From: Chloroflexota bacterium
GTDB lineage: Bacteria > Chloroflexota > Anaerolineae > B4-G1
DNA: 16,537 nt
NCBI GenBank assembly: GCA_024232355.1
Contig: JAAEPW010001083.1
Location: 1-16,537, forward strand
Direction of reading: 5' to 3'
The notes beneath the pieces were generated by a model that worked only from the letters and a program-made list of their open reading frames with translations, was not told where the DNA came from and searched no databases. Position 1 is the stretch's first letter. The number at the start of each line of letters is the position of its first letter. Made by a program: the position numbers and the translations under genes. Below, one piece after another: positions 7,607-14,356 of the stretch.

Positions 7607-8182
7607 TCAGAATAACTCAAAGTAGGAATCCTGTTCCAAATGCTTTACGTATGTTTTCACGAGTTTTTGTAGTGTGTCTGGCACGCCTATCGTGATCCAA
7701 TCATCGATCGAACCTCGAAAGCAGTATCTCTGAGCGACAAATAGTCGTTTCCCCTTATCGAGGAGAGCAAATCGAAGCATTGGCGAATAGGATACGAGTT
7801 GGGCAAACAGATCTTGAACACTTTCCCCTTTATCTCTGGGAGCAAATTGCAATAGCTCTGACAAGCGATCAATATTTTGATTTGCCACAAACAAAATGAT
7901 GATATCTTTCTTCGCATCGACCAGGTAGTGTTGTACCAGGCTGAATCGCTTCATTCCTTTTTCTACGACGGCAATTTCATTATCGCTAATGATTTTCGGA
8001 CGAATTTTTCGCAAGAACACCTGTGAGTTTGGATTTTCATAGATTTCAAACCCATCGGGTATCGCACTGACCAGGTCATCCCCACTCTTCTTGGAGAAAA
8101 AGTACTTGGGCTTGCCAGTTTTTGTAGTACCTTGATGGAGATAATATGTTTGTCCTCTTCTATTGACGTGTTGTATCGGCAT
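7607..8182 (-). CDS. Conserved hypothetical protein (MPIQHVNRRGxTYYLHQG type)
   Basis: A 191-residue protein starting MPIQHVNRRGQTYYLHQGTT, with KTGKPKYFFSKK and a block FEIYENPNSQVFLRKIRP. I recall this N-terminal module (a short beta-rich stretch reading a gene-name-like motif RRGxTYYLHQGxTKTGKPKYxFS) from uncharacterised proteins of cyanobacteria, Chloroflexota and planctomycetes; I know no function. The second half (about 85-191) is mixed helix and strand, with DIIILFVANQNIDRLSELLQ and RLFVAQRYCFRGSIDDWITI. A possible ribosome site AAAGAGG lies 11 bases before the ATG. It ends shortly before a terminator-like hairpin and has about 350 bases of gene-poor DNA upstream, so it may be a single-gene unit. 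Confidence 0.65.
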   Translation of the reverse strand: MPIQHVNRRGQTYYLHQGTTKTGKPKYFFSKKSGDDLVSAIPDGFEIYENPNSQVFLRKIRPKIISDNEIAVVEKGMKRFSLVQHYLVDAKKDIIILFVANQNIDRLSELLQFAPRDKGESVQDLFAQLVSYSPMLRFALLDKGKRLFVAQRYCFRGSIDDWITIGVPDTLQKLVKTYVKHLEQDSYFELF

Positions 8183-8536
8183 CTATGCAAGCCTCTTTCA
8201 AACCCGCTTCGTTGTAGGTTTTCTGTGGTATGGTATTTGCTTTTGCATGCCCGCCAATGATTGTTGCTTCCCTTGAAAACAGTTAAAAACTTGTGTTTAT
8301 CGGTTGGTATTCTCGTTAGTTTTGTCAGTCGGCTAGGTTTTGATACACATTTCCCGAGTGAAATCGTAAAAAAGTGGCCGTTGTTAGGCTTTTCCAGTTC
8401 CTAAATCCTCCCAAAATTTATGGCGGAAAAGCTCGAGGAATTCCGTCATAATCTGCCTTTTCAAGGTATCGTTGACTGGATCACAAAATCTGTTTGGGAG
8501 ATTTATTTCTCTGGAATTCCCTAACGCCTTCGCTCA
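8183..8536. other. Gene-poor stretch with one hairpin and a short plus-strand ORF
   Basis: No minus-strand gene is supported here. A 9-bp stem with one G-T pair (ATGGCGGAA at 8420-8428, TTCCGTCAT at 8441-8449) lies about 90 bases after the stop of the gene at 8537. It is followed on the minus strand by AAATTTTGG, so it may be a weak terminator for that gene. From 8420 to 8524 on the plus strand an ATG-started frame of 34 codons gives a protein-like peptide (MAEKLEEFRHNLPFQGIV...), but it has no ribosome site and may be chance or a gene fragment. The promoter of the 191-aa gene should lie near 8190-8300; I could not pick it out. Confidence 0.4.
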
Positions 8537-8998
8537 CTAACCCGGCGGCAAACCCCAAACTTGCCCTGCAGCAGTAATTGACGGATCATCGTAGCGGTCC
8601 AACGTTGCCAACCACTCGGGCATTTCTTCCTTGATAGTTTCTTTGAGCATATCCAGATCGTCTCGACTCACCATCTCTCGTTCGTGCAAAAAGGTGTAAA
8701 ACTTTTTCAAACTCGCCGCGTTACTCTTGATCGAGGCTGCACTCGCCCACATCGCCTTTTTTATGAACCAGTACCCGAGAAACATGCTAATGCTGAGTAC
8801 TCCCTCTTGTGGCTCTTGGGCATCTTCGTACAAGAGAAACTCGTTGATGTAAAAGTCTACATTCTCAGTGTGCTTGTTGATGGTCTTGCTGGAGATGCCT
8901 GACTGCTTTAGCCAGGCTGCAAAATCCTCCAAAAGTTTCCCGTTAGACTCTCTGATCCTTTCGCAGTCAATCTCGTATTGCTCATAGTCGTCTGTCAT
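8537..8998 (-). CDS. Stand-alone integrase-type SAM-like (core-binding) domain protein
   Basis: This 153-residue protein looks like the N-terminal SAM-like DNA-binding domain of tyrosine recombinases without a catalytic domain. The segment LLEDFAAWLKQSGISSKTIN (22-41) resembles the first helix-hairpin of phage integrases. It continues with NVDFYINEFLLY (47-58), FLGYWFIKKAMWASAASIKS (73-92) and the helix LKKFYTFLHEREMV (97-110). It ends after EEMPEWLATLDRYDD. No R...H-x-x-R...Y recombinase residues follow; the chain stops 30 residues later. I recall full-length relatives of this size with the same ending, so it is probably a natural family and not a truncation. The ATG at 8998 is preferred over 9013 because GAGGG stands eight bases before it. 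Its neighbour upstream is the SEC-C gene. Confidence 0.65.
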   Translation of the reverse strand: MTDDYEQYEIDCERIRESNGKLLEDFAAWLKQSGISSKTINKHTENVDFYINEFLLYEDAQEPQEGVLSISMFLGYWFIKKAMWASAASIKSNAASLKKFYTFLHEREMVSRDDLDMLKETIKEEMPEWLATLDRYDDPSITAAGQVWGLPPG

Positions 8999-9151
8999 CA
9001 ATAGATCCCTCATACGTTTTTGGAAACGATAATTCTACGTTTTTCTTTATCCGTTCACCCGTCAAATCGCTTTTGCACGAGAGAACTTGTCATCACTGAC
9101 CACCGTGCCGCCGATTTGTGCGCGAGGAGGGCAGTCGGCTGTACCGAGTGG

Positions 9152-9700
9152 TCATCTGGCCCTCTTCCGATGAACTCTGGGTCGTTTGCCACAACAGTTT
9201 TTGTGTTTCTTACCGCTTCCACACGGGCAAGGCGCGTTCCGACCCACTCGCTTGGAAACACTCGCTTCCTCAGGTTGTTGATCGGGTACCGTTTCTCTGA
9301 ACATCCGGTAGTGCCGCTTGATCCGGGCCATATATCTCTGATCTTTCAAAATGTACTTGATCTTTTCCAAAAGCGCCGGGGCAAGTTCTGATTGTGGACT
9401 GGCCCGATTTAACACGGGCCCCATCAAGTGGGGGATGATTTTCGGGTCATCCTCTCCAAACCAATCCACGTAGAATTTCCGTTTTTCCCAGCCATAGGCG
9501 ATAACCGCCACGAGTTCTTGCTTGTGCCAATCATAGACATTGAAAAATACTCGCCGGCAATCGCAGTTGGGTTCGTTGCAGTACGCTTCGACGAGCCCGT
9601 ACTCGCCATCCGGCAAGTCGGCATCATTGACGGCAATGATCGTGCGAGTCTCTTTCTCGGCAATCTCTGGGAAACGATCATAAAATGGTTCGTAAGACAT
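9152..9700 (-). CDS. SEC-C motif protein
   Basis: The start is the ATG at 9700 (GGGAG nine bases upstream); a TTG two codons earlier is too close to that site. The 182-residue protein ends with a clear SEC-C zinc-binding motif, [20 protein letters not shown] (151-170; C158, C160, C169, C170), followed by a basic tail [14 protein letters not shown] modules chelate zinc and mediate contacts with proteins such as SecB in SecA, but here there is no SecA ATPase, so secretion is not implied. A second cysteine group, [17 protein letters not shown] (40-56), lies in the N-terminal half. A helical segment at 105-135 ([20 protein letters not shown]) links the two. I recall similar two-part proteins as uncharacterised conserved proteins. 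The CXC gene is 66 bases upstream, suggesting co-transcription. Confidence 0.75.
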   Translation of the reverse strand: MSYEPFYDRFPEIAEKETRTIIAVNDADLPDGEYGLVEAYCNEPNCDCRRVFFNVYDWHKQELVAVIAYGWEKRKFYVDWFGEDDPKIIPHLMGPVLNRASPQSELAPALLEKIKYILKDQRYMARIKRHYRMFRETVPDQQPEEASVSKRVGRNAPCPCGSGKKHKNCCGKRPRVHRKRAR

Positions 9701-9766
9701 CGACAATTACTCCCGAGTTTTCTACGTGATTACGGATGCGTGTTCCTTTTGCATCAAGTTGTCTGG

Positions 9767-10252
9767 CTAAGAGAACCACTTTCGAATTTCATCCAGACCT
9801 TCATCATTGCCACAATTTTCGCAAGCGAGCGACAAGCCATATGAGCATTTGTTGCAATTTTCACAATGCCATACGCGCCAATCTCGACACTGCCGACACA
9901 CATTGCAATGCCACGTGCAGCTGTCTTGTTCCACCCGGTTCCAGCAAAAAGAGTACCAATAGGCCTCGCCACATTCCCCGCACTCGTATTCTTTCAGTAA
10001 TTTTTCCAGGGGCACACTCTCGTGTTCGCAAGGTAATTGATAGAGTGTCGCCAACTCTTTGGCTGATAGGGCCTTGCAAGTCTGGATGTGTTGGATAGCA
10101 CAGTCGGATAGGTTCTTCACATCCACTCCGTTGAGCGGGTTATTACAATTGCTGCAGTTGCAGTTTTCGTCACACGGCTCGTTGTTCTTGAAACAAGAGC
10201 AGCGGTTGTTCTGACAGCCTGACTTGCAGTTGCACTGTTCGTACTTTGTCAT
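9767..10252 (-). CDS. Cysteine-rich protein with a tesmin/TSO1-like CXC domain
   Basis: A 161-residue protein with 24 cysteines. Residues 7-36 carry nine cysteines (7, 9, 13, 18, 20, 27, 31, 33, 36) whose spacing differs by one residue from the CXC domain of tesmin, TSO1 and LIN54, including the CSCF and CNCSNCNN blocks. In those proteins nine cysteines hold three zinc ions and the domain binds DNA; a tyrosine before the fourth cysteine contacts the minor groove, and here it is Arg17. The eukaryotic proteins usually have two copies, while this one has a single copy. The second half (75-147) is a different set of CxxC pairs, such as CGECG, CNVCRQC, CENCNKC and CENCG, resembling zinc ribbons. 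AGGG eight bases before the ATG supports the start. The gene lies within the co-directional small-gene island, 60 bases after the 236-aa gene. Confidence 0.75.
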   Translation of the reverse strand: MTKYEQCNCKSGCQNNRCSCFKNNEPCDENCNCSNCNNPLNGVDVKNLSDCAIQHIQTCKALSAKELATLYQLPCEHESVPLEKLLKEYECGECGEAYWYSFCWNRVEQDSCTWHCNVCRQCRDWRVWHCENCNKCSYGLSLACENCGNDEGLDEIRKWFS

Positions 10253-10312
10253 ATTTCGCCCTATTGATTTGTGTGTCGGGATGCCACTTTCGCCAAGAAC
10301 GTGGGGCGATTA

Positions 10313-11023
10313 TTAGTGGTCGCTTTCTCCCTCGTGACCCGCTTGACGTTGGCTCAGCATTGCCCTGGCATATTGCGATCGAGCTTCACCGTCGACTTTT
10401 CGATCGTGTGCTTGGCACCATGCCAACAATTCCTCCACATCTACCTCGACTTTTTCGGCGTATATTCCTACCTTTTTCATCTCTTGGAGTGATTTCTCTG
10501 CATTCGCTGCCCATTCTTCATATGTCTCGTGCAGTTTGTCCCGGTCTGTCGAAATCTCGAGCAGTCGCCCCCACTGCTCCGCCCGGTACCAGGCACATCC
10601 CGCAACTGTTGGGACCTCTTGGTCTGTCTCTCCAATCGACTCTTCCGTCCATCTGTCTCGATTGGCCCAAAAAGGACATTCGGGGCAACTTTCTCCTACT
10701 GGATAGTCTATCCCTTCTTCGTGGGGGCAACCAATGATGCTATCCGCCATCCTTACAGATTTGACCTGGTGCTGGTCAAGGAACGTGACGATCTCACGAT
10801 TGATCGTAGGGTTGGTGCGGACGTCCTTGTCTTGGGAGAACCATCTCTCCATAAAGGCAACTTGGCTGTCTCCCTCGAGGATGATGCCCACCGCGATTTT
10901 GGAAGCGAACTTGTTGTTTGGTCCATAGCAGGCGATCGTGGCAATCGGGTAACCGCGAAAACCTTTCTGCGCTCTTTTCTGCAGAGTGTTTCTAGTTCGA
11001 TGCCTGCGACGTTTGGTGTTCAT
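10313..11023 (-). CDS. Conserved hypothetical protein with a CPHEEGIDYP...CPxCPFW motif
   Basis: A 236-residue protein with a strongly basic start (NTKRRRHRTRNTLQKRAQK). An alpha-beta domain follows, with FRGYPIATIACYGPNNKFAS and KIAVGIILEGDSQVAFMERW (to residue 61). A probable metal site is CPHEEGIDYP (99-108) with CPECPFW (113-119). The C-terminal third (about 150-225) is long, helical and charged (coiled-coil-like). I recall this as a family of uncharacterised bacterial proteins with the same FRGxPIAT, KVAVGI and CPHEEGIDYP blocks; no activity is known to me. GGAGG ten bases before the ATG supports the start, and the ATG overlaps the stop of the gene upstream by four bases (ATGA), so they form an operon. 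Confidence 0.7.
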   Translation of the reverse strand: MNTKRRRHRTRNTLQKRAQKGFRGYPIATIACYGPNNKFASKIAVGIILEGDSQVAFMERWFSQDKDVRTNPTINREIVTFLDQHQVKSVRMADSIIGCPHEEGIDYPVGESCPECPFWANRDRWTEESIGETDQEVPTVAGCAWYRAEQWGRLLEISTDRDKLHETYEEWAANAEKSLQEMKKVGIYAEKVEVDVEELLAWCQAHDRKVDGEARSQYARAMLSQRQAGHEGESDH

Positions 11024-11298
11024 TTATGCGATTCCTCCAAAGGCAGTCCTGTAATTTTTCTCAACATGGGAATGGAGAAGGATAGGTCGCCATTTTCATC
11101 TTGGGCAAAATAATGCCCATACCGTTCTGTGAAAATATCTATTTTGGCGTTTTGAATACACGTATTTCTTAGTGCTGATGTCTCTCGTTTTTTGCTCAGT
11201 CCCTGCGCTTTCGCTATGCGGGCGATGATTCTTGTCGTTGGGCCCGTAGTTTGTACTCCCATTTGCTCCGCAAAAGCTAAAACTACCGTTACCCACAT
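11020..11298 (-). CDS. Hypothetical protein, possibly the second half of a split gene
   Basis: A 92-residue frame from an ATG at 11298 that has no ribosome site. It contains PTTRIIARIAKAQGLSKKR (20-38, helix-turn-helix-like), an IDIFTERYGHYFAQDENGDL segment and the ending MLRKITGLPLEESHK. The frame is the same as that of the 75-residue ORF just upstream, from which it is separated by one TGA and three codons (V-K-E). A single protein of about 170 residues interrupted by one stop is therefore a real alternative to two genes. Its own stop overlaps the start of the 236-aa gene by four bases, so translation must reach this point somehow. I do not recognise the family. Confidence 0.5.
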   Translation of the reverse strand: MWVTVVLAFAEQMGVQTTGPTTRIIARIAKAQGLSKKRETSALRNTCIQNAKIDIFTERYGHYFAQDENGDLSFSIPMLRKITGLPLEESHK

Positions 11299-11307
11299 TT
11301 CTTTGAC

Positions 11308-11535
11308 TCAGGACTTTATTTCTGCTTTTGGTATATCGTCCGCCCAGTTATCGGGAATTTGCTCAAGGATTTCGATTTCGGTCATAGCATAGAAAGGCGT
11401 AAGGTAGCCAAGACCCGGAAACGGGGCGGTGCCCTGCGGCCCTGTACTTGGCGGCACTTGTCCGGGATCGATAGGTACAGAATTCCGACGAGTGCGGGAT
11501 TTGCGAGCACGGCGAGTTTTTCTTTTTCTTGGCAT
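11308..11535 (-). CDS. Short basic/proline-rich protein, possibly the first half of a split gene
   Basis: A 75-residue ORF with a good ribosome site (AGGAG seven to eight bases before the ATG at 11535). The first 17 residues are almost all basic (PRKRKTRRARKSRTRRN). They are followed by a Pro/Gly stretch (DPGQVPPSTGPQGTAPFPG) and a final acidic-helical part, AMTEIEILEQIPDNWADDIP. The frame ends in a TGA but reopens immediately into the 92-residue ORF. The basic head resembles the heads of the two neighbouring proteins (236 aa and zinc-ribbon), which suggests nucleic-acid binding. No family is recognised. Confidence 0.55.
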   Translation of the reverse strand: MPRKRKTRRARKSRTRRNSVPIDPGQVPPSTGPQGTAPFPGLGYLTPFYAMTEIEILEQIPDNWADDIPKAEIKS

Positions 11536-11649
11536 CGAATCTCCTGTGATCTCGAATCGATTTCTATAATTTTGGGTGGGCGAGGCTTTTCATCCCCTAT
11601 TGCTCTTTTGTTGCAAGTCGGTCAGCGCCGTGGCTAGTGCACCCTTTTT

Positions 11650-12336
11650 TCATCTCTTGACAAGTTGGCAAAGCTTTTTCTCTGTGAGAATACACACGTT
11701 TGTCACATAATAGTCGATATCGAGAAAATTACCGAACGTATTGCACTTGCCGATTCCGCCTTCAATGACGTTTCCTACTGCTACATCCAACGGAACGAGC
11801 ATTCTCATCGTCGCATAATTTTGATCTACCTGGATTTCCTCAAGGATCGAATCCAACTCACCGCAGAAGGTGGAGAAAGCTTGTTCAACCGTCATTTTCT
11901 GGACCTTGGTCAAAGCGACATCGTTTCTTGACCGGACGAGGCAAAAGTATCGCAGTCTGTTTCCCTCACCGCCCAATCCTGTCGTGACCATTCCAACATT
12001 CCGATCTCCTAAGAATCCCTCAAGAAACATCCGGCATTCCTGAAGCGCCAACACGGCCCAGTTTTCTAGTTCTTGTTCCGCCGTTTCCAAGTACCTTTCG
12101 ATGGTTCCATAAGATTTGACCTTGCCTCGATGCGCCAAAATGGCAAGAGTTTTTCTCTTTTCTTCCAGAGGGGTACTTGGAGCAAACAGGCTCTGACTTT
12201 TGACTGAGAGGTCTTTCTCTGAATACTGGTTGTGATCAAGCCCGCTCGTATACTCGACGTATTCCTGCTGCAGGGTAAAATCAACACTTTCTTCGACTAC
12301 CGTCAATGGTTCGGGAATTATTCCGAGTTCGTTCAT
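11650..12336 (-). CDS. Conserved hypothetical protein with HEAT-like helices and a GLGGxGxxLRYF motif
   Basis: This encodes 228 residues from the ATG at 12336 (AGAGG lies about 13 bases upstream, slightly far); an in-frame TTG at 12435 would add 33 residues but overlaps no ribosome site. The N-terminal 55 residues are variable. Residues 58-108 form helices typical of a HEAT-like pair: EEKRKTLAILAHRGKVKSYG and LENWAVLALQECRMFLEGFL. An alpha-beta domain follows, with TTGLGGEGNRLRYFCLVRS (118-136), MRMLVPLDVAVGNVIEGGIG (177-196) and FGNFLDIDYYVTNVCILTEK (201-220). I recall close analogues with the same block order in Bacteroidota and related bacteria (AHxxSIxAYRxIExFL, WAxLALQESRMxLE, STGLGGKGxKLRYF), all uncharacterised. 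It starts 79 bases after the small membrane protein and may be in the same transcript. Confidence 0.65.
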   Translation of the reverse strand: MNELGIIPEPLTVVEESVDFTLQQEYVEYTSGLDHNQYSEKDLSVKSQSLFAPSTPLEEKRKTLAILAHRGKVKSYGTIERYLETAEQELENWAVLALQECRMFLEGFLGDRNVGMVTTGLGGEGNRLRYFCLVRSRNDVALTKVQKMTVEQAFSTFCGELDSILEEIQVDQNYATMRMLVPLDVAVGNVIEGGIGKCNTFGNFLDIDYYVTNVCILTEKKLCQLVKR

Positions 12337-12415
12337 CGATTTTGATTCTACCTCTAATGACCCATCGCGGCCCGCCGTTGCTAGAGCAGACCTAAATGGC
12401 TTTGTGAATTGTGCC

Positions 12416-12520
12416 TTAGCCTGAAATCGAAGCAATGATGGCGATAGCAGTCACGACGATGATCGACACGACCACGACTAGCATCACAGTCTCTTTCTTT
12501 GAATTAAGCAAATACCGCAT
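12416..12520 (-). CDS. 34-residue single-span membrane peptide
   Basis: Starts at an ATG at 12520 with AAGGAG five to six bases upstream and overlaps the end of the PHP gene by 17 bases. The peptide has a short polar, basic head (MRYLLNSKKET) and then an uninterrupted hydrophobic span of about 20 residues (VMLVVVVSIIVVTAIAIIAS), ending SISG. This is the usual form of a small inner-membrane protein with its N-terminus in the cytoplasm. No family is recognisable at this size. The clear ribosome site and overlapping start favour a real gene over chance. Confidence 0.5.
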   Translation of the reverse strand: MRYLLNSKKETVMLVVVVSIIVVTAIAIIASISG

Positions 12521-13307
12521 CTCTCTCCTTTTCCTCGTACACAGGACGGTCTAGCGGAACACGCATCCGAGATGGCATCTCGCGAGCGGCGGCATCTCGG
12601 ACGCCCCTCCCCACATCCACCGCGCTGTGCGCATCACTGCCGAACGAGAACATTGCTCCGCCCAACTCCCGGTACCGAGCAATGATATCCGGACCGGGAT
12701 ATGTCTTGCCAGGGTTCTGGCGCAGGCCCGACGTATTCACCTCCAGCCCCGTGCCGGTCGCGATCATTGTTTCCAGAATGGCGTCGATCTGTGCCGCGTA
12801 GCGCTGATAGCGAAAAGGGCCATAGTGATCCACCCCGAACCGCTTTACCACGTCGAGGTGGGCCAGGACGTCGAACAGCCCACTCTGCGCTGCCCGGCGG
12901 ACGGTTTCGAAATAGCGGCCGTACGCCTTTTGTTCGTTTCGGTTCAATAGCGTGTCGAACACAAAGTCCTCGCCGACATAGTGCACAGAGCCGAGAACGA
13001 GGTCGAACGTCCGTCCGTTGCTCAGGAACGCGACGATCTCGTCCTCGAACTGCGGCTGGTAGCCGATCTCGATGCCGGACCGGATGTCGAGCCGGTCCCC
13101 GTACCGCTGGCGTGCAGATTCGATGTCGCTCGCATACCGGTCATAGTTGAAAAAGCCAAAACTTGCGTCCCACGGCTCCAGGTACAGGTGCTCGGTAAAA
13201 CAAACCCCGTCCAGTCCCCGCCGGATGGCCGCGCGGCATATGGCATCGATGGTATCGTGGCCATCGAGAGAGTGCTTGGAGTGGACGTGGCTGTCAAAGA
13301 CGTTCAA
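12504..13307 (-). CDS. PHP-domain phosphoesterase (histidinol-phosphatase-like)
   Basis: A 267-residue metal-dependent phosphoesterase of the PHP superfamily. All expected metal ligands are visible: H7 and H9 in FDSHVHSKHS, E39-H40 in CFTEHLY, E80 in RSGIEIG, H109 in LGSVHYVGE, H150 in VLAHLDVV, and D225 with H227 in FGSDAHSA. The family includes histidinol-phosphate phosphatase (HisJ/HisK type), but no his gene is near, so the substrate is open. The ORF could extend far upstream, but that part only shadows the glycosyltransferase. I choose the TTG at 13307, which overlaps the glycosyltransferase stop (TTGA) and has GAGG about ten bases upstream. Coupling to the glycosyltransferase hints at work on a sugar- or cell-surface-phosphate, by context only. 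Confidence 0.85.
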   Translation of the reverse strand: MNVFDSHVHSKHSLDGHDTIDAICRAAIRRGLDGVCFTEHLYLEPWDASFGFFNYDRYASDIESARQRYGDRLDIRSGIEIGYQPQFEDEIVAFLSNGRTFDLVLGSVHYVGEDFVFDTLLNRNEQKAYGRYFETVRRAAQSGLFDVLAHLDVVKRFGVDHYGPFRYQRYAAQIDAILETMIATGTGLEVNTSGLRQNPGKTYPGPDIIARYRELGGAMFSFGSDAHSAVDVGRGVRDAAAREMPSRMRVPLDRPVYEEKERDAVFA

Positions 13308-14356
13308 AGTGCGAATTTCCTCGATGAACCTGCTGATGCGGGTTCCGGCTGGGAGATCAGATTGCCTTGCCAATGAACCTCGCTGCGCGTCCGGCGATTC
13401 CATCGCCAGATCAAGCCTGCCGGATACCCGGCCATCTTGGCCAGGTCGCCGGTGACGCGGATTACGGGCACCCACGGCGCTGCCTGCAATTTTTGAACGA
13501 GGCTCAAATCGTCCGCGCGTGCCAGTCGCCGCCATCCGGTCAAGAACATCGCCGGTATGGTGCCCAGGTAGAGCGCCAGCCACCAGGGGCCCAACAATGC
13601 GGCAAGGGCAACGATACAGGGCACGGCGACCAGGTACGTGCCATAACGCACGGCGTGTCGCTTGCGGAATAGGTCAGCCTTGCCGTCGCCCCGTGCGTAG
13701 CGGTAGTATTGGGTGAAAAAAGCGCGCAGGCTGGAACGCGGCCGGAAATGGACAATCGCCTCCGGTGCAAAATGGAACGGCCCGTGCTGGTCGCGCAGTT
13801 GAAAGTCGTAGATCAGGTCCTCGCAATAGTCGAGCCACTCAGGATACCCTCCGGCCGTCGCCCATGCGCTCTTGCGAAAGGCGACCGAGCGGCTGGAGGG
13901 TAGGAATTTTTCTGGGTCGATCTCTGATAGCTGGGGCAGTACCGTTGCACCCATCGCCGTTTCAAAGGTCGTCTGCGGGTCGGGGATGAAGAAACCGCCG
14001 ACGGTCTGAGTTTTCGGGTCCTCGAACGGCTCGACGATCTTTTCTAGCCACAGCGGACTCAGGCGCACGCCTGCGTCGGTCACGGCGATGACATCGCCGG
14101 TGGCGGCTTCGATGGCCACATTACGGCCCGCAGAGATATTGGCGCCGACCCGCACCAGCAGACGAATCGGCACGGGGCTGTCTTTGGCAAAGTCTGAAAT
14201 CCGAGCGACGGTGTCGTCGGTAGAGCCGCCATCGCAGATTACGACCTCATCGGGTGGGCGGGTCTGGGTGGTTAGGGAGTGCAGCAGACCACCAATGCTC
14301 TCCTGTTCATTCCAAACGGTGCTGATCACGGATACTTTTGATTTCGTCAAGGACAT
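13304..14356 (-). CDS. Family 2 glycosyltransferase, membrane-associated
   Basis: A 350-residue GT-A-fold transferase. VSVISTVWNEQESIGGLLHS (8-27) and VVICDGGSTDDTV (38-50) are the nucleotide-sugar site. VIAVTDAGVRLSPLW (89-103) holds the family's acidic-residue position in the form TDAG rather than a strict DxD. GGYPEWLDYCEDLIYDFQLR (169-188) carries the ED catalytic-base region. Residues about 238-273 are hydrophobic (YLVAVPCIVALAALLGPWW, then a second stretch), giving one or two C-terminal membrane spans. It likely transfers a sugar to a lipid or polysaccharide; the acceptor is unknown. AGGAGG eight to nine bases before the ATG at 14356 fixes the start, inside the last 50 bases of the regulator gene. 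The PHP gene follows with a four-base overlap. Confidence 0.85.
   Translation of the reverse strand: MSLTKSKVSVISTVWNEQESIGGLLHSLTTQTRPPDEVVICDGGSTDDTVARISDFAKDSPVPIRLLVRVGANISAGRNVAIEAATGDVIAVTDAGVRLSPLWLEKIVEPFEDPKTQTVGGFFIPDPQTTFETAMGATVLPQLSEIDPEKFLPSSRSVAFRKSAWATAGGYPEWLDYCEDLIYDFQLRDQHGPFHFAPEAIVHFRPRSSLRAFFTQYYRYARGDGKADLFRKRHAVRYGTYLVAVPCIVALAALLGPWWLALYLGTIPAMFLTGWRRLARADDLSLVQKLQAAPWVPVIRVTGDLAKMAGYPAGLIWRWNRRTRSEVHWQGNLISQPEPASAGSSRKFAL

Noticed and set aside
9097..9154. Nested inverted repeats TGACCAC...GTGGTCA and GCCGA...TCGGC at the end of the SEC-C gene
   Set aside because: Stems are short, the loop is long, and no U-run follows on either strand; not enough for a terminator or RNA element call.
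11299..11310. Selenocysteine insertion at the TGA at 11308-11310
   Set aside because: No stem-loop of the bacterial SECIS type is apparent in the bases just downstream, and no cysteine-bearing homologue is known to me.
13308..13583. N-terminal extension of the PHP protein up to position 13583
   Set aside because: It runs through the glycosyltransferase coding sequence in another frame and adds no PHP sequence; the TTG overlapping the glycosyltransferase stop fits better.
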